A stretch of DNA of 64,000 bases from Providencia rettgeri (GTDB taxonomy: Bacteria > Pseudomonadota > Gammaproteobacteria > Enterobacterales > Enterobacteriaceae), in assembly GCA_900455085.1 (NCBI GenBank), contig UGTZ01000001.1:774501-838500 (forward strand), given 5' to 3'. A model generated the notes under the pieces. That model saw only the letters and a program-made list of their open reading frames with translations, was not told where the DNA came from and did not search any database. Each line of letters opens with the position of its first letter. The first letter of the stretch is position 1. Position numbers and translations under genes: made by a program. Positions 1 to 9,900 of this stretch are shown here, piece by piece.

Positions 1-1579
1 AGAGTTCTTACACAAAGCGATTGATGGCGCAAAATTCCCATACATTAATGCCAATATTATCGACGCGAAAACAGGTAAAAACTACTTTAACCCATACATT
101 ATTGTCGATACACCGGTTAAAGATAGAGACGGCAAAACACACACCATCAAGATTGGTTATATTGGTTTTGTTCCACCACAAATTCTCATTTGGGATAAAC
201 CAAATTTAGAAGGCAAAGTATTAGTTAATGACATTACTGAAACCGCGAAAAAATTTGTACCTCAAATGAAAAAAGAGGGAGCAGATTTAGTTGTTGCGAT
301 CCCTCACTCTGGTTTCTCGCAAGAGCCATATAAAGCAATGGCTGAAAACTCAGTTTATTACCTCAGCGAAGTTCCGGGTATTGACGCGATTATGTTTGGC
401 CACTCACACGGTGTGTTCCCAAGCAAAGATTTCAGTGATATCAAGGGTGTTGATGTTGCGAAAGGGACTGTTAATGGCGTGCCAGCCGTCATGCCAGGGC
501 AGTGGGGTGATCATTTAGGTGTTGTTGATTTAGTGGTCAATAATGATGATGGTGCTTGGAAAGTAGTTGATGCAACCGCTCACGCACGTCCTGTCTATGA
601 CAAACCAAATAAGAAAGCTTTGGTTGAACGCGATGGCGACCTCGCAAAAATTATTGAGCAAGAACACCAAGATACTCGTAAATTTGTTGGGAAACATATC
701 GGTAAAGCATCCGAAAACATGTACAGCTATTTAGCATTGGTTCAAAGCGACCCAACTGTACAAATCGTGAATGACGCCCAAATCGATTACACCAAAAACT
801 TTATTCAAGGTGACCCTGATCTGGCTGATTTACCGGTTCTTGCAGCCGCAGCACCATTTAAGGCAGGCGGTCGTAAAAATTCACCGACTGAATTCATTGA
901 AGTCGAAAAAGGTGATTTAACCTTCCGTAATGCTGCTGACTTATATTTATATCCAAATACGTTGGTTGTGGTTAAAGCGACCGGTGCGGATGTCGTCGAA
1001 TGGTTAGAATGTTCAGCAGGAATGTTCAATCAAATCAACCCACAATCAACAGCACCACAAAGCTTATTGAATTGGAATGGTTTCAGAACTTATAACTTTG
1101 ATACAATTAGTGGTGTAAATTATCAAATCGACTTGACTCAACCAGCGAAATACGATGTTGATTGCCAAACTGTCAACAAAGATGCTAACCGAATCAAAAA
1201 TGTCACCTATCAAGGTAAGCCGATTGATCCAAAAGCCACCTTCTTAGTGGCAACGAATAACTACCGTGGCTACGGCGGTAAATTTGCGGGAACAGGTGAT
1301 AATAATGTTGCATTTGCATCTCCGGATGAAAACCGTTCTATTTTAGCGGCTTATATTGCTAAAGAGTCTAAAGATAAAGGACAAATTGCGACTAAAGCGG
1401 CTAATAATTGGTCATTCACACCAATTAAAACAGACAAAAAACTGGATGTTCGCTTTGAAACAGCACCAAGTGAAAAGGCTGCAAACTTTATCAAAGAAAA
1501 TGCACAGTATCCGATGAAACAAATCGGTACTGATGATATTGGTTTCGCTCTTTATCAAATAGACTTAACTGAGAAGTAA
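1..1579 (+). CDS. cpdB: 2',3'-cyclic-nucleotide 2'-phosphodiesterase/3'-nucleotidase, 3' part
   Basis: The 5' end lies outside the window. The frame is open from base 2, so the first ATG inside the window (266) is internal. About 525 C-terminal residues are present; the family is about 650 residues. The metallophosphoesterase part ends with the metal-binding motif GHSHGVFP. It is followed by the 5'-nucleotidase C-terminal domain, which includes TFRNAADLYLYPNTLVVVK and the NYRGYGGKF substrate-pocket motif. Family members are periplasmic and hydrolyse 2',3'-cyclic nucleotides and 3'-nucleotides, allowing salvage of extracellular RNA products. A hairpin terminator follows the stop. The signal peptide cannot be seen. 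Identification rests on family motifs; a related two-domain 5'-nucleotidase is less likely because of the close CpdB resemblance. Confidence 0.92.
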   Translation, partial: EFLHKAIDGAKFPYINANIIDAKTGKNYFNPYIIVDTPVKDRDGKTHTIKIGYIGFVPPQILIWDKPNLEGKVLVNDITETAKKFVPQMKKEGADLVVAIPHSGFSQEPYKAMAENSVYYLSEVPGIDAIMFGHSHGVFPSKDFSDIKGVDVAKGTVNGVPAVMPGQWGDHLGVVDLVVNNDDGAWKVVDATAHARPVYDKPNKKALVERDGDLAKIIEQEHQDTRKFVGKHIGKASENMYSYLALVQSDPTVQIVNDAQIDYTKNFIQGDPDLADLPVLAAAAPFKAGGRKNSPTEFIEVEKGDLTFRNAADLYLYPNTLVVVKATGADVVEWLECSAGMFNQINPQSTAPQSLLNWNGFRTYNFDTISGVNYQIDLTQPAKYDVDCQTVNKDANRIKNVTYQGKPIDPKATFLVATNNYRGYGGKFAGTGDNNVAFASPDENRSILAAYIAKESKDKGQIATKAANNWSFTPIKTDKKLDVRFETAPSEKAANFIKENAQYPMKQIGTDDIGFALYQIDLTEK

Positions 1580-1602
1580 TTTTAACGTATTTGTATTATT
1601 CG

Positions 1603-1627
1603 AGCCTACCTACGGGTGGGCTTTTTA
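1603..1627 (+). terminator. Rho-independent terminator of cpdB
   Basis: An 8-bp stem AGCCTACC/GGTGGGCT (one T-G wobble) with loop TACG is followed by a T run. It starts 24 bases after the cpdB stop codon. Confidence 0.8.
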
Positions 1628-1775
1628 ATGGCTAACTGATAGGTTTGGGAGGCGATTTTTTTAGAGGAAAAAACGTGAAGTGAGGATAATAAGGGAAAAT
1701 AGTGCTCGGAATATAAACATCACTTTTAAAGTTTAATACCCCGAGCGGTTATAATTTAATGTAGGCATCATATTA

Positions 1776-2075
1776 CTATTCATAAAAAACATTCAACATA
1801 GGTAATTTAGAGTTTTTATCATATTCTACTTTAACATATTCAGACTCTATCTTTTGGCCCTCTTTTAAGGAACGGGTTATCGAGATGTCTTTACCTTTCC
1901 GGTAACATTTAACATTAACTTGCTCTTTATGTTCAACATTGACTGAACATTGTGGCTCATAGATATAACCTGTAAATGAAATTGTACCTCCTGATGAATT
2001 ATTGCCTGCATAGGTGAAAGAACAACTTGAAATGATTATAGCAACAACAGATGTTAGTAAAGATAAACCTTTCAT
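1776..2075 (-). CDS. Small secreted fimbrial-subunit-like protein (99 aa), function unknown
   Basis: The ATG at 2075 is chosen over an upstream in-frame codon because AAGGGGG lies just before it and because it starts a clean signal sequence: MKG, a hydrophobic stretch of about 15 residues, then FTYAG. The mature part begins with GGTISFTGYIYEPQCSV. This resembles the first beta strand and conserved cysteine of type 1 pilins, where a G-x-I-x-F-x-G-x-(I/V) pattern precedes the Cys. There are two cysteines after the leader (in EPQCSV and VKCY), which could form the usual pilin disulfide. At 99 residues it is much shorter than a pilin (about 150-180), and no chaperone or usher gene is nearby. It may be a truncated or orphan fimbrial protein. 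No function is assigned. Confidence 0.6.
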   Translation of the reverse strand: MKGLSLLTSVVAIIISSCSFTYAGNNSSGGTISFTGYIYEPQCSVNVEHKEQVNVKCYRKGKDISITRSLKEGQKIESEYVKVEYDKNSKLPMLNVFYE

Positions 2076-2512
2076 AGTCCACCCCCTTAATAACACGTTA
2101 CACGATGAAGCGTGTTTTTGTGCTTTCACTTTTAGTGTAGTTCAAATATCCATAATGCAAAACTAAAAATGAAAATATACTTAGAGTTTAGTGGGGTGAT
2201 TGATTAATTCGTTGATAAGTATCAATTTATCTATTTGTTTAATTTCTTCTGATCAATTGATGATCAAGTGGTAATGAAAGTGTAATAATAACATTTTAGT
2301 TGTAAATATTTCTTTTAATTTCGATAAGATATTTTTAATAAATATGTTTTATTGGATGAGTTGTTTAATTTAGAATAAGTGATTACTTTATTTTGAATTG
2401 AAAGGCATCATGAGTGATGATATTAGGTTATTCATTTTAAATATTCCGATATAAATTAAATCCCCTCATAAAAATATCATGAAGGGATTATTTAAATTCT
2501 TAATATTTAAGT
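2076..2512. other. AT-rich intergenic region
   Basis: No credible gene is seen. The left end carries the ribosome binding site and presumably the promoter of the fimbrial-like gene on the minus strand. The right end carries the terminator of the nitroreductase gene. The middle is very AT-rich without recognisable repeats. Confidence 0.6.
2459..2489 (-). terminator. Terminator of the nitroreductase gene
   Basis: The hairpin AATCCCCTCAT/ATGAAGGGATT has one mismatch and a 9-base loop. On the minus strand it is followed by TTTAATTT. It lies just past the nitroreductase stop. Confidence 0.7.
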
Positions 2513-3112
2513 TTACTTGAAAACTTTGAAACGAACATCATCGTCCATAAAGTCTTTATCACCTGCTGGCGCATTAATTGAACCAAATACCATTTGAGCA
2601 CGTAATACCCAATTAGCAGGTACATTCCATGTTGCTTGAACGTCATTATCAATCAGTGGATTATAGTGTTGTAAAGATGCACCAATATTTTCTTGTGATA
2701 ATGCAGTCCAGACTGCGAATTGAGCGATACCACTAGCTTGTTCAGACCAAATTGGGAAGTTATCTGCATATAAAGGAAATTGCTCTTGTAAGCCTTTTAC
2801 GATGTCTTGATCTTCAAAAAACAGAATAGAACCGGCACCTGCAGCAAAGCTATCAATTTTTTGTTCTGTTGCAGCGAAGGCTTGCTCGGGAACAATTTTA
2901 CGCAGTGCTTCTTTGGTCATATTCCATAATTTTTTGTGTTCAGCACCAAATAAAATCACTACGCGAGATGTTTGTGAGTTAAATGATGATGGTGAATGCT
3001 TAACTGCTTCTTTAATTAATTTCGTGACGTGTTCTTCTGATACAGGTAAAGCATCGCCGAGGTTATAAATGGTACGACGATTTTTAATCATTTCGATAAA
3101 TGCGTTAGACAT
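2513..3112 (-). CDS. Nitroreductase family protein (HBN1/FRM2-like)
   Basis: 199 residues, one nitroreductase-fold domain. The N-terminal KNRRTIYNL motif and HSPSSFNSQTSRVV are the FMN phosphate- and ring-binding segments of the small-nitroreductase group related to yeast Frm2/Hbn1. The central GIAQFAVWTALSQENIGASLQHYNP segment is also typical. Members are soluble FMN-dependent NAD(P)H oxidoreductases acting on nitroaromatics or quinones; the natural substrate is unknown. It is monocistronic with its own terminator. The ATG at 3112 begins MSNAFIEMI, as in homologues. Confidence 0.85.
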   Translation of the reverse strand: MSNAFIEMIKNRRTIYNLGDALPVSEEHVTKLIKEAVKHSPSSFNSQTSRVVILFGAEHKKLWNMTKEALRKIVPEQAFAATEQKIDSFAAGAGSILFFEDQDIVKGLQEQFPLYADNFPIWSEQASGIAQFAVWTALSQENIGASLQHYNPLIDNDVQATWNVPANWVLRAQMVFGSINAPAGDKDFMDDDVRFKVFK

Positions 3113-3463
3113 TTTAGTCTCCTAGCTTTTCATTAGCGCACGGCATGTTATTGAATAAATCTTAGAAGCCGTAGTGTGTTTCAATGGTTATTACTATAAC
3201 GTGGGGAATTAAAAATCATAGAAAAAAAATTTAACGATAAGGTTCAAATTTTTGCATCAAGTTAAGGGTTGGATTTAATTTATTTAAAATCAATGGGTTG
3301 TTTTTATTTTTGGCGATGATTCATAGCAAAAAACTACATTAATAAACACTAATGAATAATATGTATAGAAAATAATTGAGTATAAAAAAGGGGGGAATAT
3401 GGGAAATGAAAGAGCCTAGCTAGAGGCGTAATCCTGCTAGGCAAGAATGATAACTAGTTTTAC
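3113..3463. other. Intergenic region, no gene
   Basis: This lies upstream of the nitroreductase gene (start 3112, minus strand) and downstream of the NlpA/MetQ-like gene. It should hold the nitroreductase promoter. Only the hairpin at its right end can be recognised; the rest is AT-rich. Confidence 0.6.
3414..3442 (-). terminator. Hairpin after the NlpA/MetQ-like gene
   Basis: Perfect 7-bp stem GCCTAGC/GCTAGGC with a 15-base loop. On the minus strand it is followed by TCTTTCATTT, a weak U tract. It lies 21 bases past the stop codon. Confidence 0.5.
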
Positions 3464-4324
3464 TTAATTGAGTTCACTAACATTTTTGGTTATTTCGATT
3501 TTAGTTCCGCCAAAATTATCAATGATGTACTTTCTTACCGCTTCAGTGTGGTACAGTTCTGCTAATTTGGCAAATTTGGGGTTATCCTTGTTATCTGTTT
3601 TAACGACTAATAAATTGATATTATTAATAATAGTCTCATCATTTTCTTCCCTAAATAGCGAGTCAGTTAAAACATTTAACCCACCTTCTTGTGCAGCTGT
3701 ATTACCGATGACTGCGATATCAACATCAGGTAATGCCCTTGGGCCATGAGCATATTTTATTTGCCTAAACACTAAGTTCTTAGGGTTCGAGACAATATCA
3801 TTAGTAGACCCTGTGGCTTGGTTGAAATCAGGTTTTAATGCAATTAACCCTGACTTTTCAAGTAATTTAAGTGCACGTATATGGTTGGCGGCATCGTTAG
3901 GAATGGCAACGATAGATTGCTGAGGTAAATCAGCCAATTTTTTATGCTTTACCGAATATATGCCCATTGGCTCAAAATAGGTGGTTGAAATTGCGGTTAA
4001 TTGGTTATTATGACTTTTATTAAAATCTTTTAAAAAGCCCCAAGATTGAAATGCATTAACATCAACATCTCCGTCAATAGTGGCGACATTAAGTGTTATT
4101 CCATCATCAATAATTTTGACATCAATATCGAGGTTGGCTTTTTTAGCTTCCGGTGATTGAGCAATAAATTGCCATATATCTGCATCACTACCGTGGCTAC
4201 CAATAACAATTTTTTGTGATGCTGCTTTTTGTGACTCTGTTGTTTCGTTAGTGCTTTCTTCTTGGGAACATGCCACCAAGGCCGTTAACGACAAAGACAA
4301 TAACACTGCAGGTAGTTTTTTCAT
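3464..4324 (-). CDS. NlpA/MetQ family substrate-binding lipoprotein
   Basis: 286 residues. The lipoprotein signal peptide MKKLPAVLLSLSLTALVAC has its lipobox at Cys19, followed by a Ser/Thr/Glu-rich linker and a NlpA-type binding domain starting at KIVIGSHGSDADIWQFI. Other family segments are DGDVDVNAFQSWGFLKDF, GIYSVKHKKLADLP and VAIPNDAANHIRALKLLEKSGLI. MetQ proteins deliver methionine to an inner-membrane ABC importer. Here no metN or metI lies alongside, so the protein either works with a transporter elsewhere or has another role. It is divergent from an oxygenase/gamma-lyase pair, suggesting sulfur amino acid uptake linked to their chemistry (inference). The ligand cannot be told from sequence. 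Confidence 0.85.
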   Translation of the reverse strand: MKKLPAVLLSLSLTALVACSQEESTNETTESQKAASQKIVIGSHGSDADIWQFIAQSPEAKKANLDIDVKIIDDGITLNVATIDGDVDVNAFQSWGFLKDFNKSHNNQLTAISTTYFEPMGIYSVKHKKLADLPQQSIVAIPNDAANHIRALKLLEKSGLIALKPDFNQATGSTNDIVSNPKNLVFRQIKYAHGPRALPDVDIAVIGNTAAQEGGLNVLTDSLFREENDETIINNINLLVVKTDNKDNPKFAKLAELYHTEAVRKYIIDNFGGTKIEITKNVSELN

Positions 4325-4562
4325 TTGATGATCTCTAATTGGTTTTGTTATCAGTATCTAACCAAATAAAAATAGCGCTTTATAAATAATATTTTTTCCA
4401 CATTTTTTCTTTTTAGTTATATGAGGCTAAAATATTCAAAAAGTTATATCGATATAGTTTTAAATTATTTTTAGTAATATCAGATGTGGTATTTAATCGA
4501 GTGATAAATATATCGTGAATTTTATTCATTATTTAAATAAATATTTAAAAAGGCCGATTAAT
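4325..4562. promoter_or_regulatory. Divergent promoter region between the lipoprotein and oxygenase genes
   Basis: It contains the perfect 12-bp palindrome TATATCGATATA (4445-4456) and an inverted repeat TTGGTT (4339-4344)/AACCAA (4360-4365) close to the lipoprotein start. Either could be an operator for a shared regulator. No match to the MetJ box (repeats of AGACGTCT) was seen. Function is inferred from position only. Confidence 0.4.
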
Positions 4563-5597
4563 ATGTCTATCACACAATTACCTATTATTGATTTACATGA
4601 GCTTGAAAACCCTGAAACACGAGAGAGTTTCTATAAAAGATTGCGCTTTATTGCCAGGGAAATAGGTTTTTTTTATCTAGTTGGACACAATATTTCCGTT
4701 GGCACCCGAGAGCAATTATTAGCGACAACCAAGCAATTTTTTGCCTTACCTCAAAGCGAAAAAGAAAGTATCTCGATGGAATACTCAAAGCATTTTCGAG
4801 GGTACACGGCATCCACTGAAGAGAGCACTCGTAGCCAGCCAGATTACCGTGAACAGATTGATATTGGCGAAGAGTTACCGGCATTACAACTTAATCAAGA
4901 TGACCCTATCTGGTTTAATTTACATGGGCCAAACCAATGGCCACAATCCTTACCTGAACTTAAACCCCAAGCACTTGCGTGGCAACGTGAAATGCGAACC
5001 ATTGCGGTAAAATTAATTAAAGCATTTTTAGTTGCATTAGAATTGCCTGAAAATAGCTTTGATGAAATTATTGCCGACCCTGCCCAACATTTATTAAAAC
5101 TTATTCATTATCCGGCAAGGGAAGATAATAATGAAGGGGAGCAAGGGGTTGGAGCGCACAAAGATGCGGGAATTTTAACCTTATTATGGCAGGATAATAG
5201 TGGGGGGCTACAAGTTGAAACTGATGCTGGTTGGATAGATGTTGAACCTTTGGAAAATGCATTTGTGGTAAATATTGGAGAAGTATTTGAATTAGCCACT
5301 AATGGCTATTTACGTGCGAATGTTCATCAAGTTGTTAGGCGTAAAAATAGTCATTCCCGCTATTCCATTGCTTATTTTATTACACCAAATATTTTTGCGG
5401 AAGAAGTCCCATTATTAAATTTACCCCATTATTTAGCACAACAAGCGTTAGGGCCGGATAGCGATCCATTAAACCCATTATTTACTAATCTTGGAAAAAA
5501 TGTCATTAAAGGGCGTTTGCGTTCCCATTTAACAGTAACTCGTCGCTTTTATCCTAAGGAATATGAGCAAATAATAAGTAATAACAATATTATCTGA
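4563..5597 (+). CDS. Isopenicillin N synthase-like 2-oxoglutarate/Fe(II)-dependent oxygenase
   Basis: 344 residues from the ATG at 4563 (MSITQLPIIDLHEL), which matches how family members begin. An in-frame GTG at 4515 would add 16 unrelated residues. The N-terminal DIOX_N region contains GFFYLVGHNI. The double-stranded beta-helix carries the iron ligands HKD in GAHKDAGILTLLW and the His of NVHQVVR. The cosubstrate-binding RYS of SRYSIAYF follows. Such enzymes hydroxylate, desaturate or cyclise small molecules in the cytoplasm; the substrate is unknown. The next gene starts 48 bases downstream on the same strand, so the two are probably cotranscribed. Pairing with a PLP gamma-lyase suggests a modified amino acid, perhaps sulfur-containing, as substrate (inference). 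Confidence 0.85.
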   Translation: MSITQLPIIDLHELENPETRESFYKRLRFIAREIGFFYLVGHNISVGTREQLLATTKQFFALPQSEKESISMEYSKHFRGYTASTEESTRSQPDYREQIDIGEELPALQLNQDDPIWFNLHGPNQWPQSLPELKPQALAWQREMRTIAVKLIKAFLVALELPENSFDEIIADPAQHLLKLIHYPAREDNNEGEQGVGAHKDAGILTLLWQDNSGGLQVETDAGWIDVEPLENAFVVNIGEVFELATNGYLRANVHQVVRRKNSHSRYSIAYFITPNIFAEEVPLLNLPHYLAQQALGPDSDPLNPLFTNLGKNVIKGRLRSHLTVTRRFYPKEYEQIISNNNII

Positions 5598-5645
5598 GTA
5601 ATCGAGTCGTTAGAGATATGATGATAAACCGTATTGGAGCTAAAA

Positions 5646-6929
5646 ATGTCAGAACAAAGCTATAAAAAGGATTTACAAGGTAAAGAATTATCCCCAGAAA
5701 CTTTAATGATGAGTTATGGGTATGACCCTAAGCTTTCAGAAGGATCAATTAAACCGCCTGTTTTTCTGACATCTACATTTGTATTTAAAACTGCTCAGGA
5801 AGGAAAAGATTTTTTTAATTTAGTTAGTGGGCGCACACAAACAAGCGAAAACCAGAAACAAGGACTGGTGTACTCACGTTTTAACCACCCAAATAGTGAG
5901 ATTGTTGAAGATAGACTAGCCCTGTATGAAGGTGCAGAAAGCGCTGCACTATTTTCTTCCGGTATGTCGGCAATTACAACTTGCTTAATGGCAGTATTGC
6001 AACCGGGTGATGTACTACTCCACTCTCAGCCACTCTATGGTGGAACTGAAACCCTATTTTTAAACACGTTGGCTCGTTTCGGAATAACTTCGGTTCCATT
6101 TCAAAATGGGTACGAGCAGGAGTCCATCTTAGAAGTTGCTAATCGAGTCGGGAAAGAGCAAAAAATTGCGGCTATCTATGTTGAAACACCGTCTAACCCA
6201 TTGAATACACTTGTTGATATTGAATTAATTAGCCAGGTGGCTAAGCAGATAGCTGCGAAGCAAAATGGGCAAACTCCGTTAGTCATTTGCGACAATACGT
6301 TGCTAGGGCCTGTATTTCAAAAGCCTTTGTCGTTAGGCGCAGATTTAAGTGTGTACTCACTAACTAAATATGTGGGAGGACATTCAGACTTAGTCGCAGG
6401 TGCGGTGGTTGGAAGTCAGGAGCTAGTCAAGAAGGTAAAAGCCCAACGTAATGCCATCGGTACACAGCTTGATCCTCACTCTAGCTGGATGTTGGGGCGG
6501 TCGTTAGAAACATTACAATTACGTATGGAAAGGGCAAATGAGAGTGCAAAAATATTAGCTGAATATCTCCATCAGCACCCTAAAGTCAGTAAAGTGCATT
6601 TTCCTGCTTTTTTTCCGAAAGCGAGTGTAGAGCATCAAGTTTATCAAAAACAATGTACAGGATCGGGCTCAACTTTCTCTATCAATGTAGGGAATAATGA
6701 AGAAGATGCATTTCGTTTTCTAGACAACTTAGCAATCTTTAAATTAGCGGTTAGTTTAGGGGGAACTGAGTCGCTCGCCAGCCATCCGGCATCGACAACT
6801 CATTCAGGTGTTGCTCAAAAGGTCAGAGAGCAAATCGGTATTAGTGATAATTTAGTTCGTCTATCTATAGGTATTGAAAATGTGAATGACCTTAAATATG
6901 CATTGGAATTAGCATTAGAGGCGATTTAA
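5646..6929 (+). CDS. Cystathionine gamma-synthase/methionine gamma-lyase family PLP enzyme
   Basis: 427 residues from the ATG at 5646. GGAG lies 7 bases upstream, so this start is preferred to the in-frame TTG at 5634. The fold-type I Cys/Met metabolism signature is clear: VYSRFNHPNSEIVEDRLALYEGAE, ALFSSGMSAITT, and SVYSLTKYVGGHSDLVAG with the PLP-binding Lys. SLGGTESLASHPASTTH near the C-terminus contacts the substrate carboxylate. Relatives catalyse gamma-replacement or gamma-elimination on cystathionine, methionine or O-acylhomoserine. Insertions such as SGRTQTSENQKQG put it in the loosely defined cystathionine gamma-synthase-like subgroup rather than MetB itself. It appears to form a bicistron with the oxygenase gene. 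Exact specificity is unknown. Confidence 0.87.
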   Translation: MSEQSYKKDLQGKELSPETLMMSYGYDPKLSEGSIKPPVFLTSTFVFKTAQEGKDFFNLVSGRTQTSENQKQGLVYSRFNHPNSEIVEDRLALYEGAESAALFSSGMSAITTCLMAVLQPGDVLLHSQPLYGGTETLFLNTLARFGITSVPFQNGYEQESILEVANRVGKEQKIAAIYVETPSNPLNTLVDIELISQVAKQIAAKQNGQTPLVICDNTLLGPVFQKPLSLGADLSVYSLTKYVGGHSDLVAGAVVGSQELVKKVKAQRNAIGTQLDPHSSWMLGRSLETLQLRMERANESAKILAEYLHQHPKVSKVHFPAFFPKASVEHQVYQKQCTGSGSTFSINVGNNEEDAFRFLDNLAIFKLAVSLGGTESLASHPASTTHSGVAQKVREQIGISDNLVRLSIGIENVNDLKYALELALEAI

Positions 6930-6932
6930 TCA

Positions 6933-6959
6933 TCAGGGTGGGGAAATTTCCCACCCCTG
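6933..6959. terminator. Bidirectional terminator between the gamma-lyase gene and sbcC
   Basis: Imperfect GC-rich hairpin (CAGGG...GGGAAATTTCCC...CCCTG) between the convergent genes. T runs are weak on either side. Confidence 0.55.
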
Positions 6960-6977
6960 AATGGTCACTAAATTGAG

Positions 6978-9900
6978 TTAGGTGATGCGATATTGTGCGG
7001 GAAGTTCGCTAAAGCCAAGCCCATTACCTTTTTTCACTGCAATTTGGACGGGAATACGTTCTTTCATTGCTTCCACATGGCTAATTACGCCAATAGTTTT
7101 GCCAGATGCATTTAAACTTTCTAATGCATCAAGGGCAATATCTAACGTTTCTGCATCTAAAGTACCAAAACCTTCGTCTAAAAAGAGCGATTCTAATTGT
7201 GTACGGTGACTTACCATATCGGATAGCGCTAAAGCTAATGCTAAACTCACTAAAAAACTTTCCCCACCCGAAAGGGTTTTAATATCTCGAATGCTATCTG
7301 CTTGCCAGCCATCAATAACTTGTAATTCAAGGTTTGCTTGGTGGCTACGCTGTAATAAATAGCGGCCATGAAGTTTCTCAAGTTGTTGATTTGCTAGAGA
7401 AATTAAACAGTCCAAAGTTAAGCCCTGCGCATAACGTCGGAATTTATCTCCTTCAGCAGAACCAATAAGTGAGCTGAGATAGCTCCAATCATCATAACTT
7501 AATTGGCTTTTTTCTATTTGTTGCAGTAAATCCTGTTGTTGGTGGAGCAGTTGCTTGTCTGTATTGAGCTGGTTAATTATCTGGCCTTGTTTTTGGTTTA
7601 TTTGCTTAATTTCTTCATCGAATTGAGCAACAATTGTTTGTAATTGCGTTTCATTAAGTGCCGAAAAATCAGTGATACGCTGTTGATTCAGTGCTTCAAT
7701 AGCCTGCAACCCCTCTTTATAACGCGTTTCACACTGTATGCGAGCTTGGTTAATATGTTGTTTTAGTGTTTCTAATTGTTGTTTTTCTTCATGGCTGATT
7801 AACGCATCAAGGAAAGCTTGTTGATGACGAAATGGGCTATCCATAAGTGCTTGAGTAAACAGGGTATTAGCTTGTATTTGCGCCAGTTTTATTTTTTCAC
7901 AGGCGTCAATGAGCTCTTGATAACTTCCATTCATAGATGCGATGGCTTTATCAACCTCATTGAGTTGTTTGCTTAATTGTTCCTGAGTTTGGAAAAGTAT
8001 GGTTTGTTTGTCATTCAACTGCTGAATAAATTGGCTGATAGCTAAGCCAGAAAGCAGTGTTTTTCGTTGTGCTGTTTTTTGCTCTAAACCTAATTCAATT
8101 TGTTTAAGACGATTTCTTTCTTGTTCAATTTGTTGAGTGAGAATATTGAGTTGCTCTGACTCAACTTTTAATGTGGCATTATTGACTTCAATTTGTTGGC
8201 TAAGTGTTTGCGCCGCCACTTTTTGGTTATTAAAACGCTCACTTCGCTGAGTAGTCTCGAGAACCCATTCATCGAACTTATCTTTATCTGGCACATTTAA
8301 GTTAAATGGCGCTAGGGTAGATTGCCACTGCTCTATTTGTCTTTGTTTACGTTGTTGGAATTGGCTTTGTTCTTTTTGCAACTCATCATGTTGTTGTGTT
8401 TGGTTTTTTAAGCGTTCTTCGACTAATAACAGGTCTGATTGCAACTGGGTAAAGCTTGCTTGTTGCTCGTGTAAATGATGTTTGGTTTGCTGGTATTCAC
8501 GCTCTAGAACAGCCATATCCACAACTATTTTCTGTTGCGTCGCCAATTGCTCTGTTAATTGATTAACAAAGAGCGTAACGACTTGTTCATTTTGGGCCAA
8601 CTCAGGTGTGAGTGCTTGCTCACATGTCTTTTGCCACTGTTGGTTAAATGCATCGAATTGTTCATTGATTTGCTGCTGTTGCTGTAAATTTTCGTTTTGA
8701 CGTTGTTTTTGTGTGTGAAGTTGTGATTCTAACTGAGTTTGTTGTTGTTTTAATTGGTCGAGTTTATTTGTTAGTTCAATGAGTTGTTGCTGTGTTTCAC
8801 TGAGATGGATTGATTGATAATCGTTAACTGCCGGGTGTTCTGTTGAACCGCATAATGGGCAGGGGTTACCTGCTATTAGTTGCTGGCGCTCATGCTCTAG
8901 GCTGACAATTTTTTGTTCTAATTGTAATTTGTCATTGGTTAGTTTGATGAGTGGGGTCAATTCATTAATATGTGTTACCGCAAGGCTCAACGCTTTTTGC
9001 GTAGTGGTGATATCTTGCGCTAATTCAACATCTTTTTGGAGCTGTTTCTGTTTTTGCGTTTGCGCATTAAGGCATTGAGATAATATTAATGGCAATAACT
9101 TAGCATGTTGCAAACGTGCTTGTAGCTGTTCAATGTGTTGATTGATGGTGTTAATGTCATATTTTTCATGGTTTTGCTTGTAGATTTCTTCTTGTTTTTT
9201 GAACGCTACAGTGCTGTGCTCTAATTCGAGGCGTTTTTGGGCTAATTTCTCCGTTTGCTGCTGTTGTTGCCGCTGTAACTGCGCGACTTCATTTGAAAGT
9301 ATCTGTTGTTTTTCGTGCAAACGTGCCAGTTTGTCAGCTAATTCGAAAATAAAATGGCCTTGTTGTTGCCAACTGCCTATTTGCGAACTGAGCTCAGCGT
9401 CTTTTGGGTGTTCTTCTAGGAATATATTGTGTTTTTTTAACTCAAGGTGTGCATTTTGGATCTGACTTTGCGTTTCACTAACTAAGCGTTGCTTTTGCTG
9501 AAGAGTGATTTGTTGCTGTTCGATTTGCTTTTTAATTTCAGACTGTTGCTGTTTTAATTGTGCAATTTGGTTATCAAGAGGCCTGACGGTTTCATCAATT
9601 AATTGATGTTGTTGTTTGGCAAAATCAAGGTGTTGTTGATACTCAAATTGTGATTTCAATAAATTTTCTTGCAGTGGGGCGCGTGCAGCTTGCTGGGTTT
9701 GCAGGCTAAGTTTCAAATGGTGTTGTTTATTCGTGTATTCAGTGAGTTGTTGCTGTTGTCGTTCAACTTCCTGCCATAATGGACGAAGGGATTCCGCTGG
9801 GGCACTGTCAGCTAATCTTTTTAATTGAGGTTGTGCGGCTTGGAACTCAAGTTCGTTTTTTTTGATTTCTTCATCAAGTGATTGCATGCGCTGGGTGAGT

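Noticed and set aside
4325..4562. MetJ operator or SAM riboswitch upstream of the MetQ-like gene
   Set aside because: No AGACGTCT-type tandem boxes and no riboswitch-like helices were found.
8300..9700. CAG/TTG-rich low-complexity stretch within sbcC read as a DNA repeat
   Set aside because: It is explained by Gln-rich coiled coil in an intact frame; no exact periodic unit.
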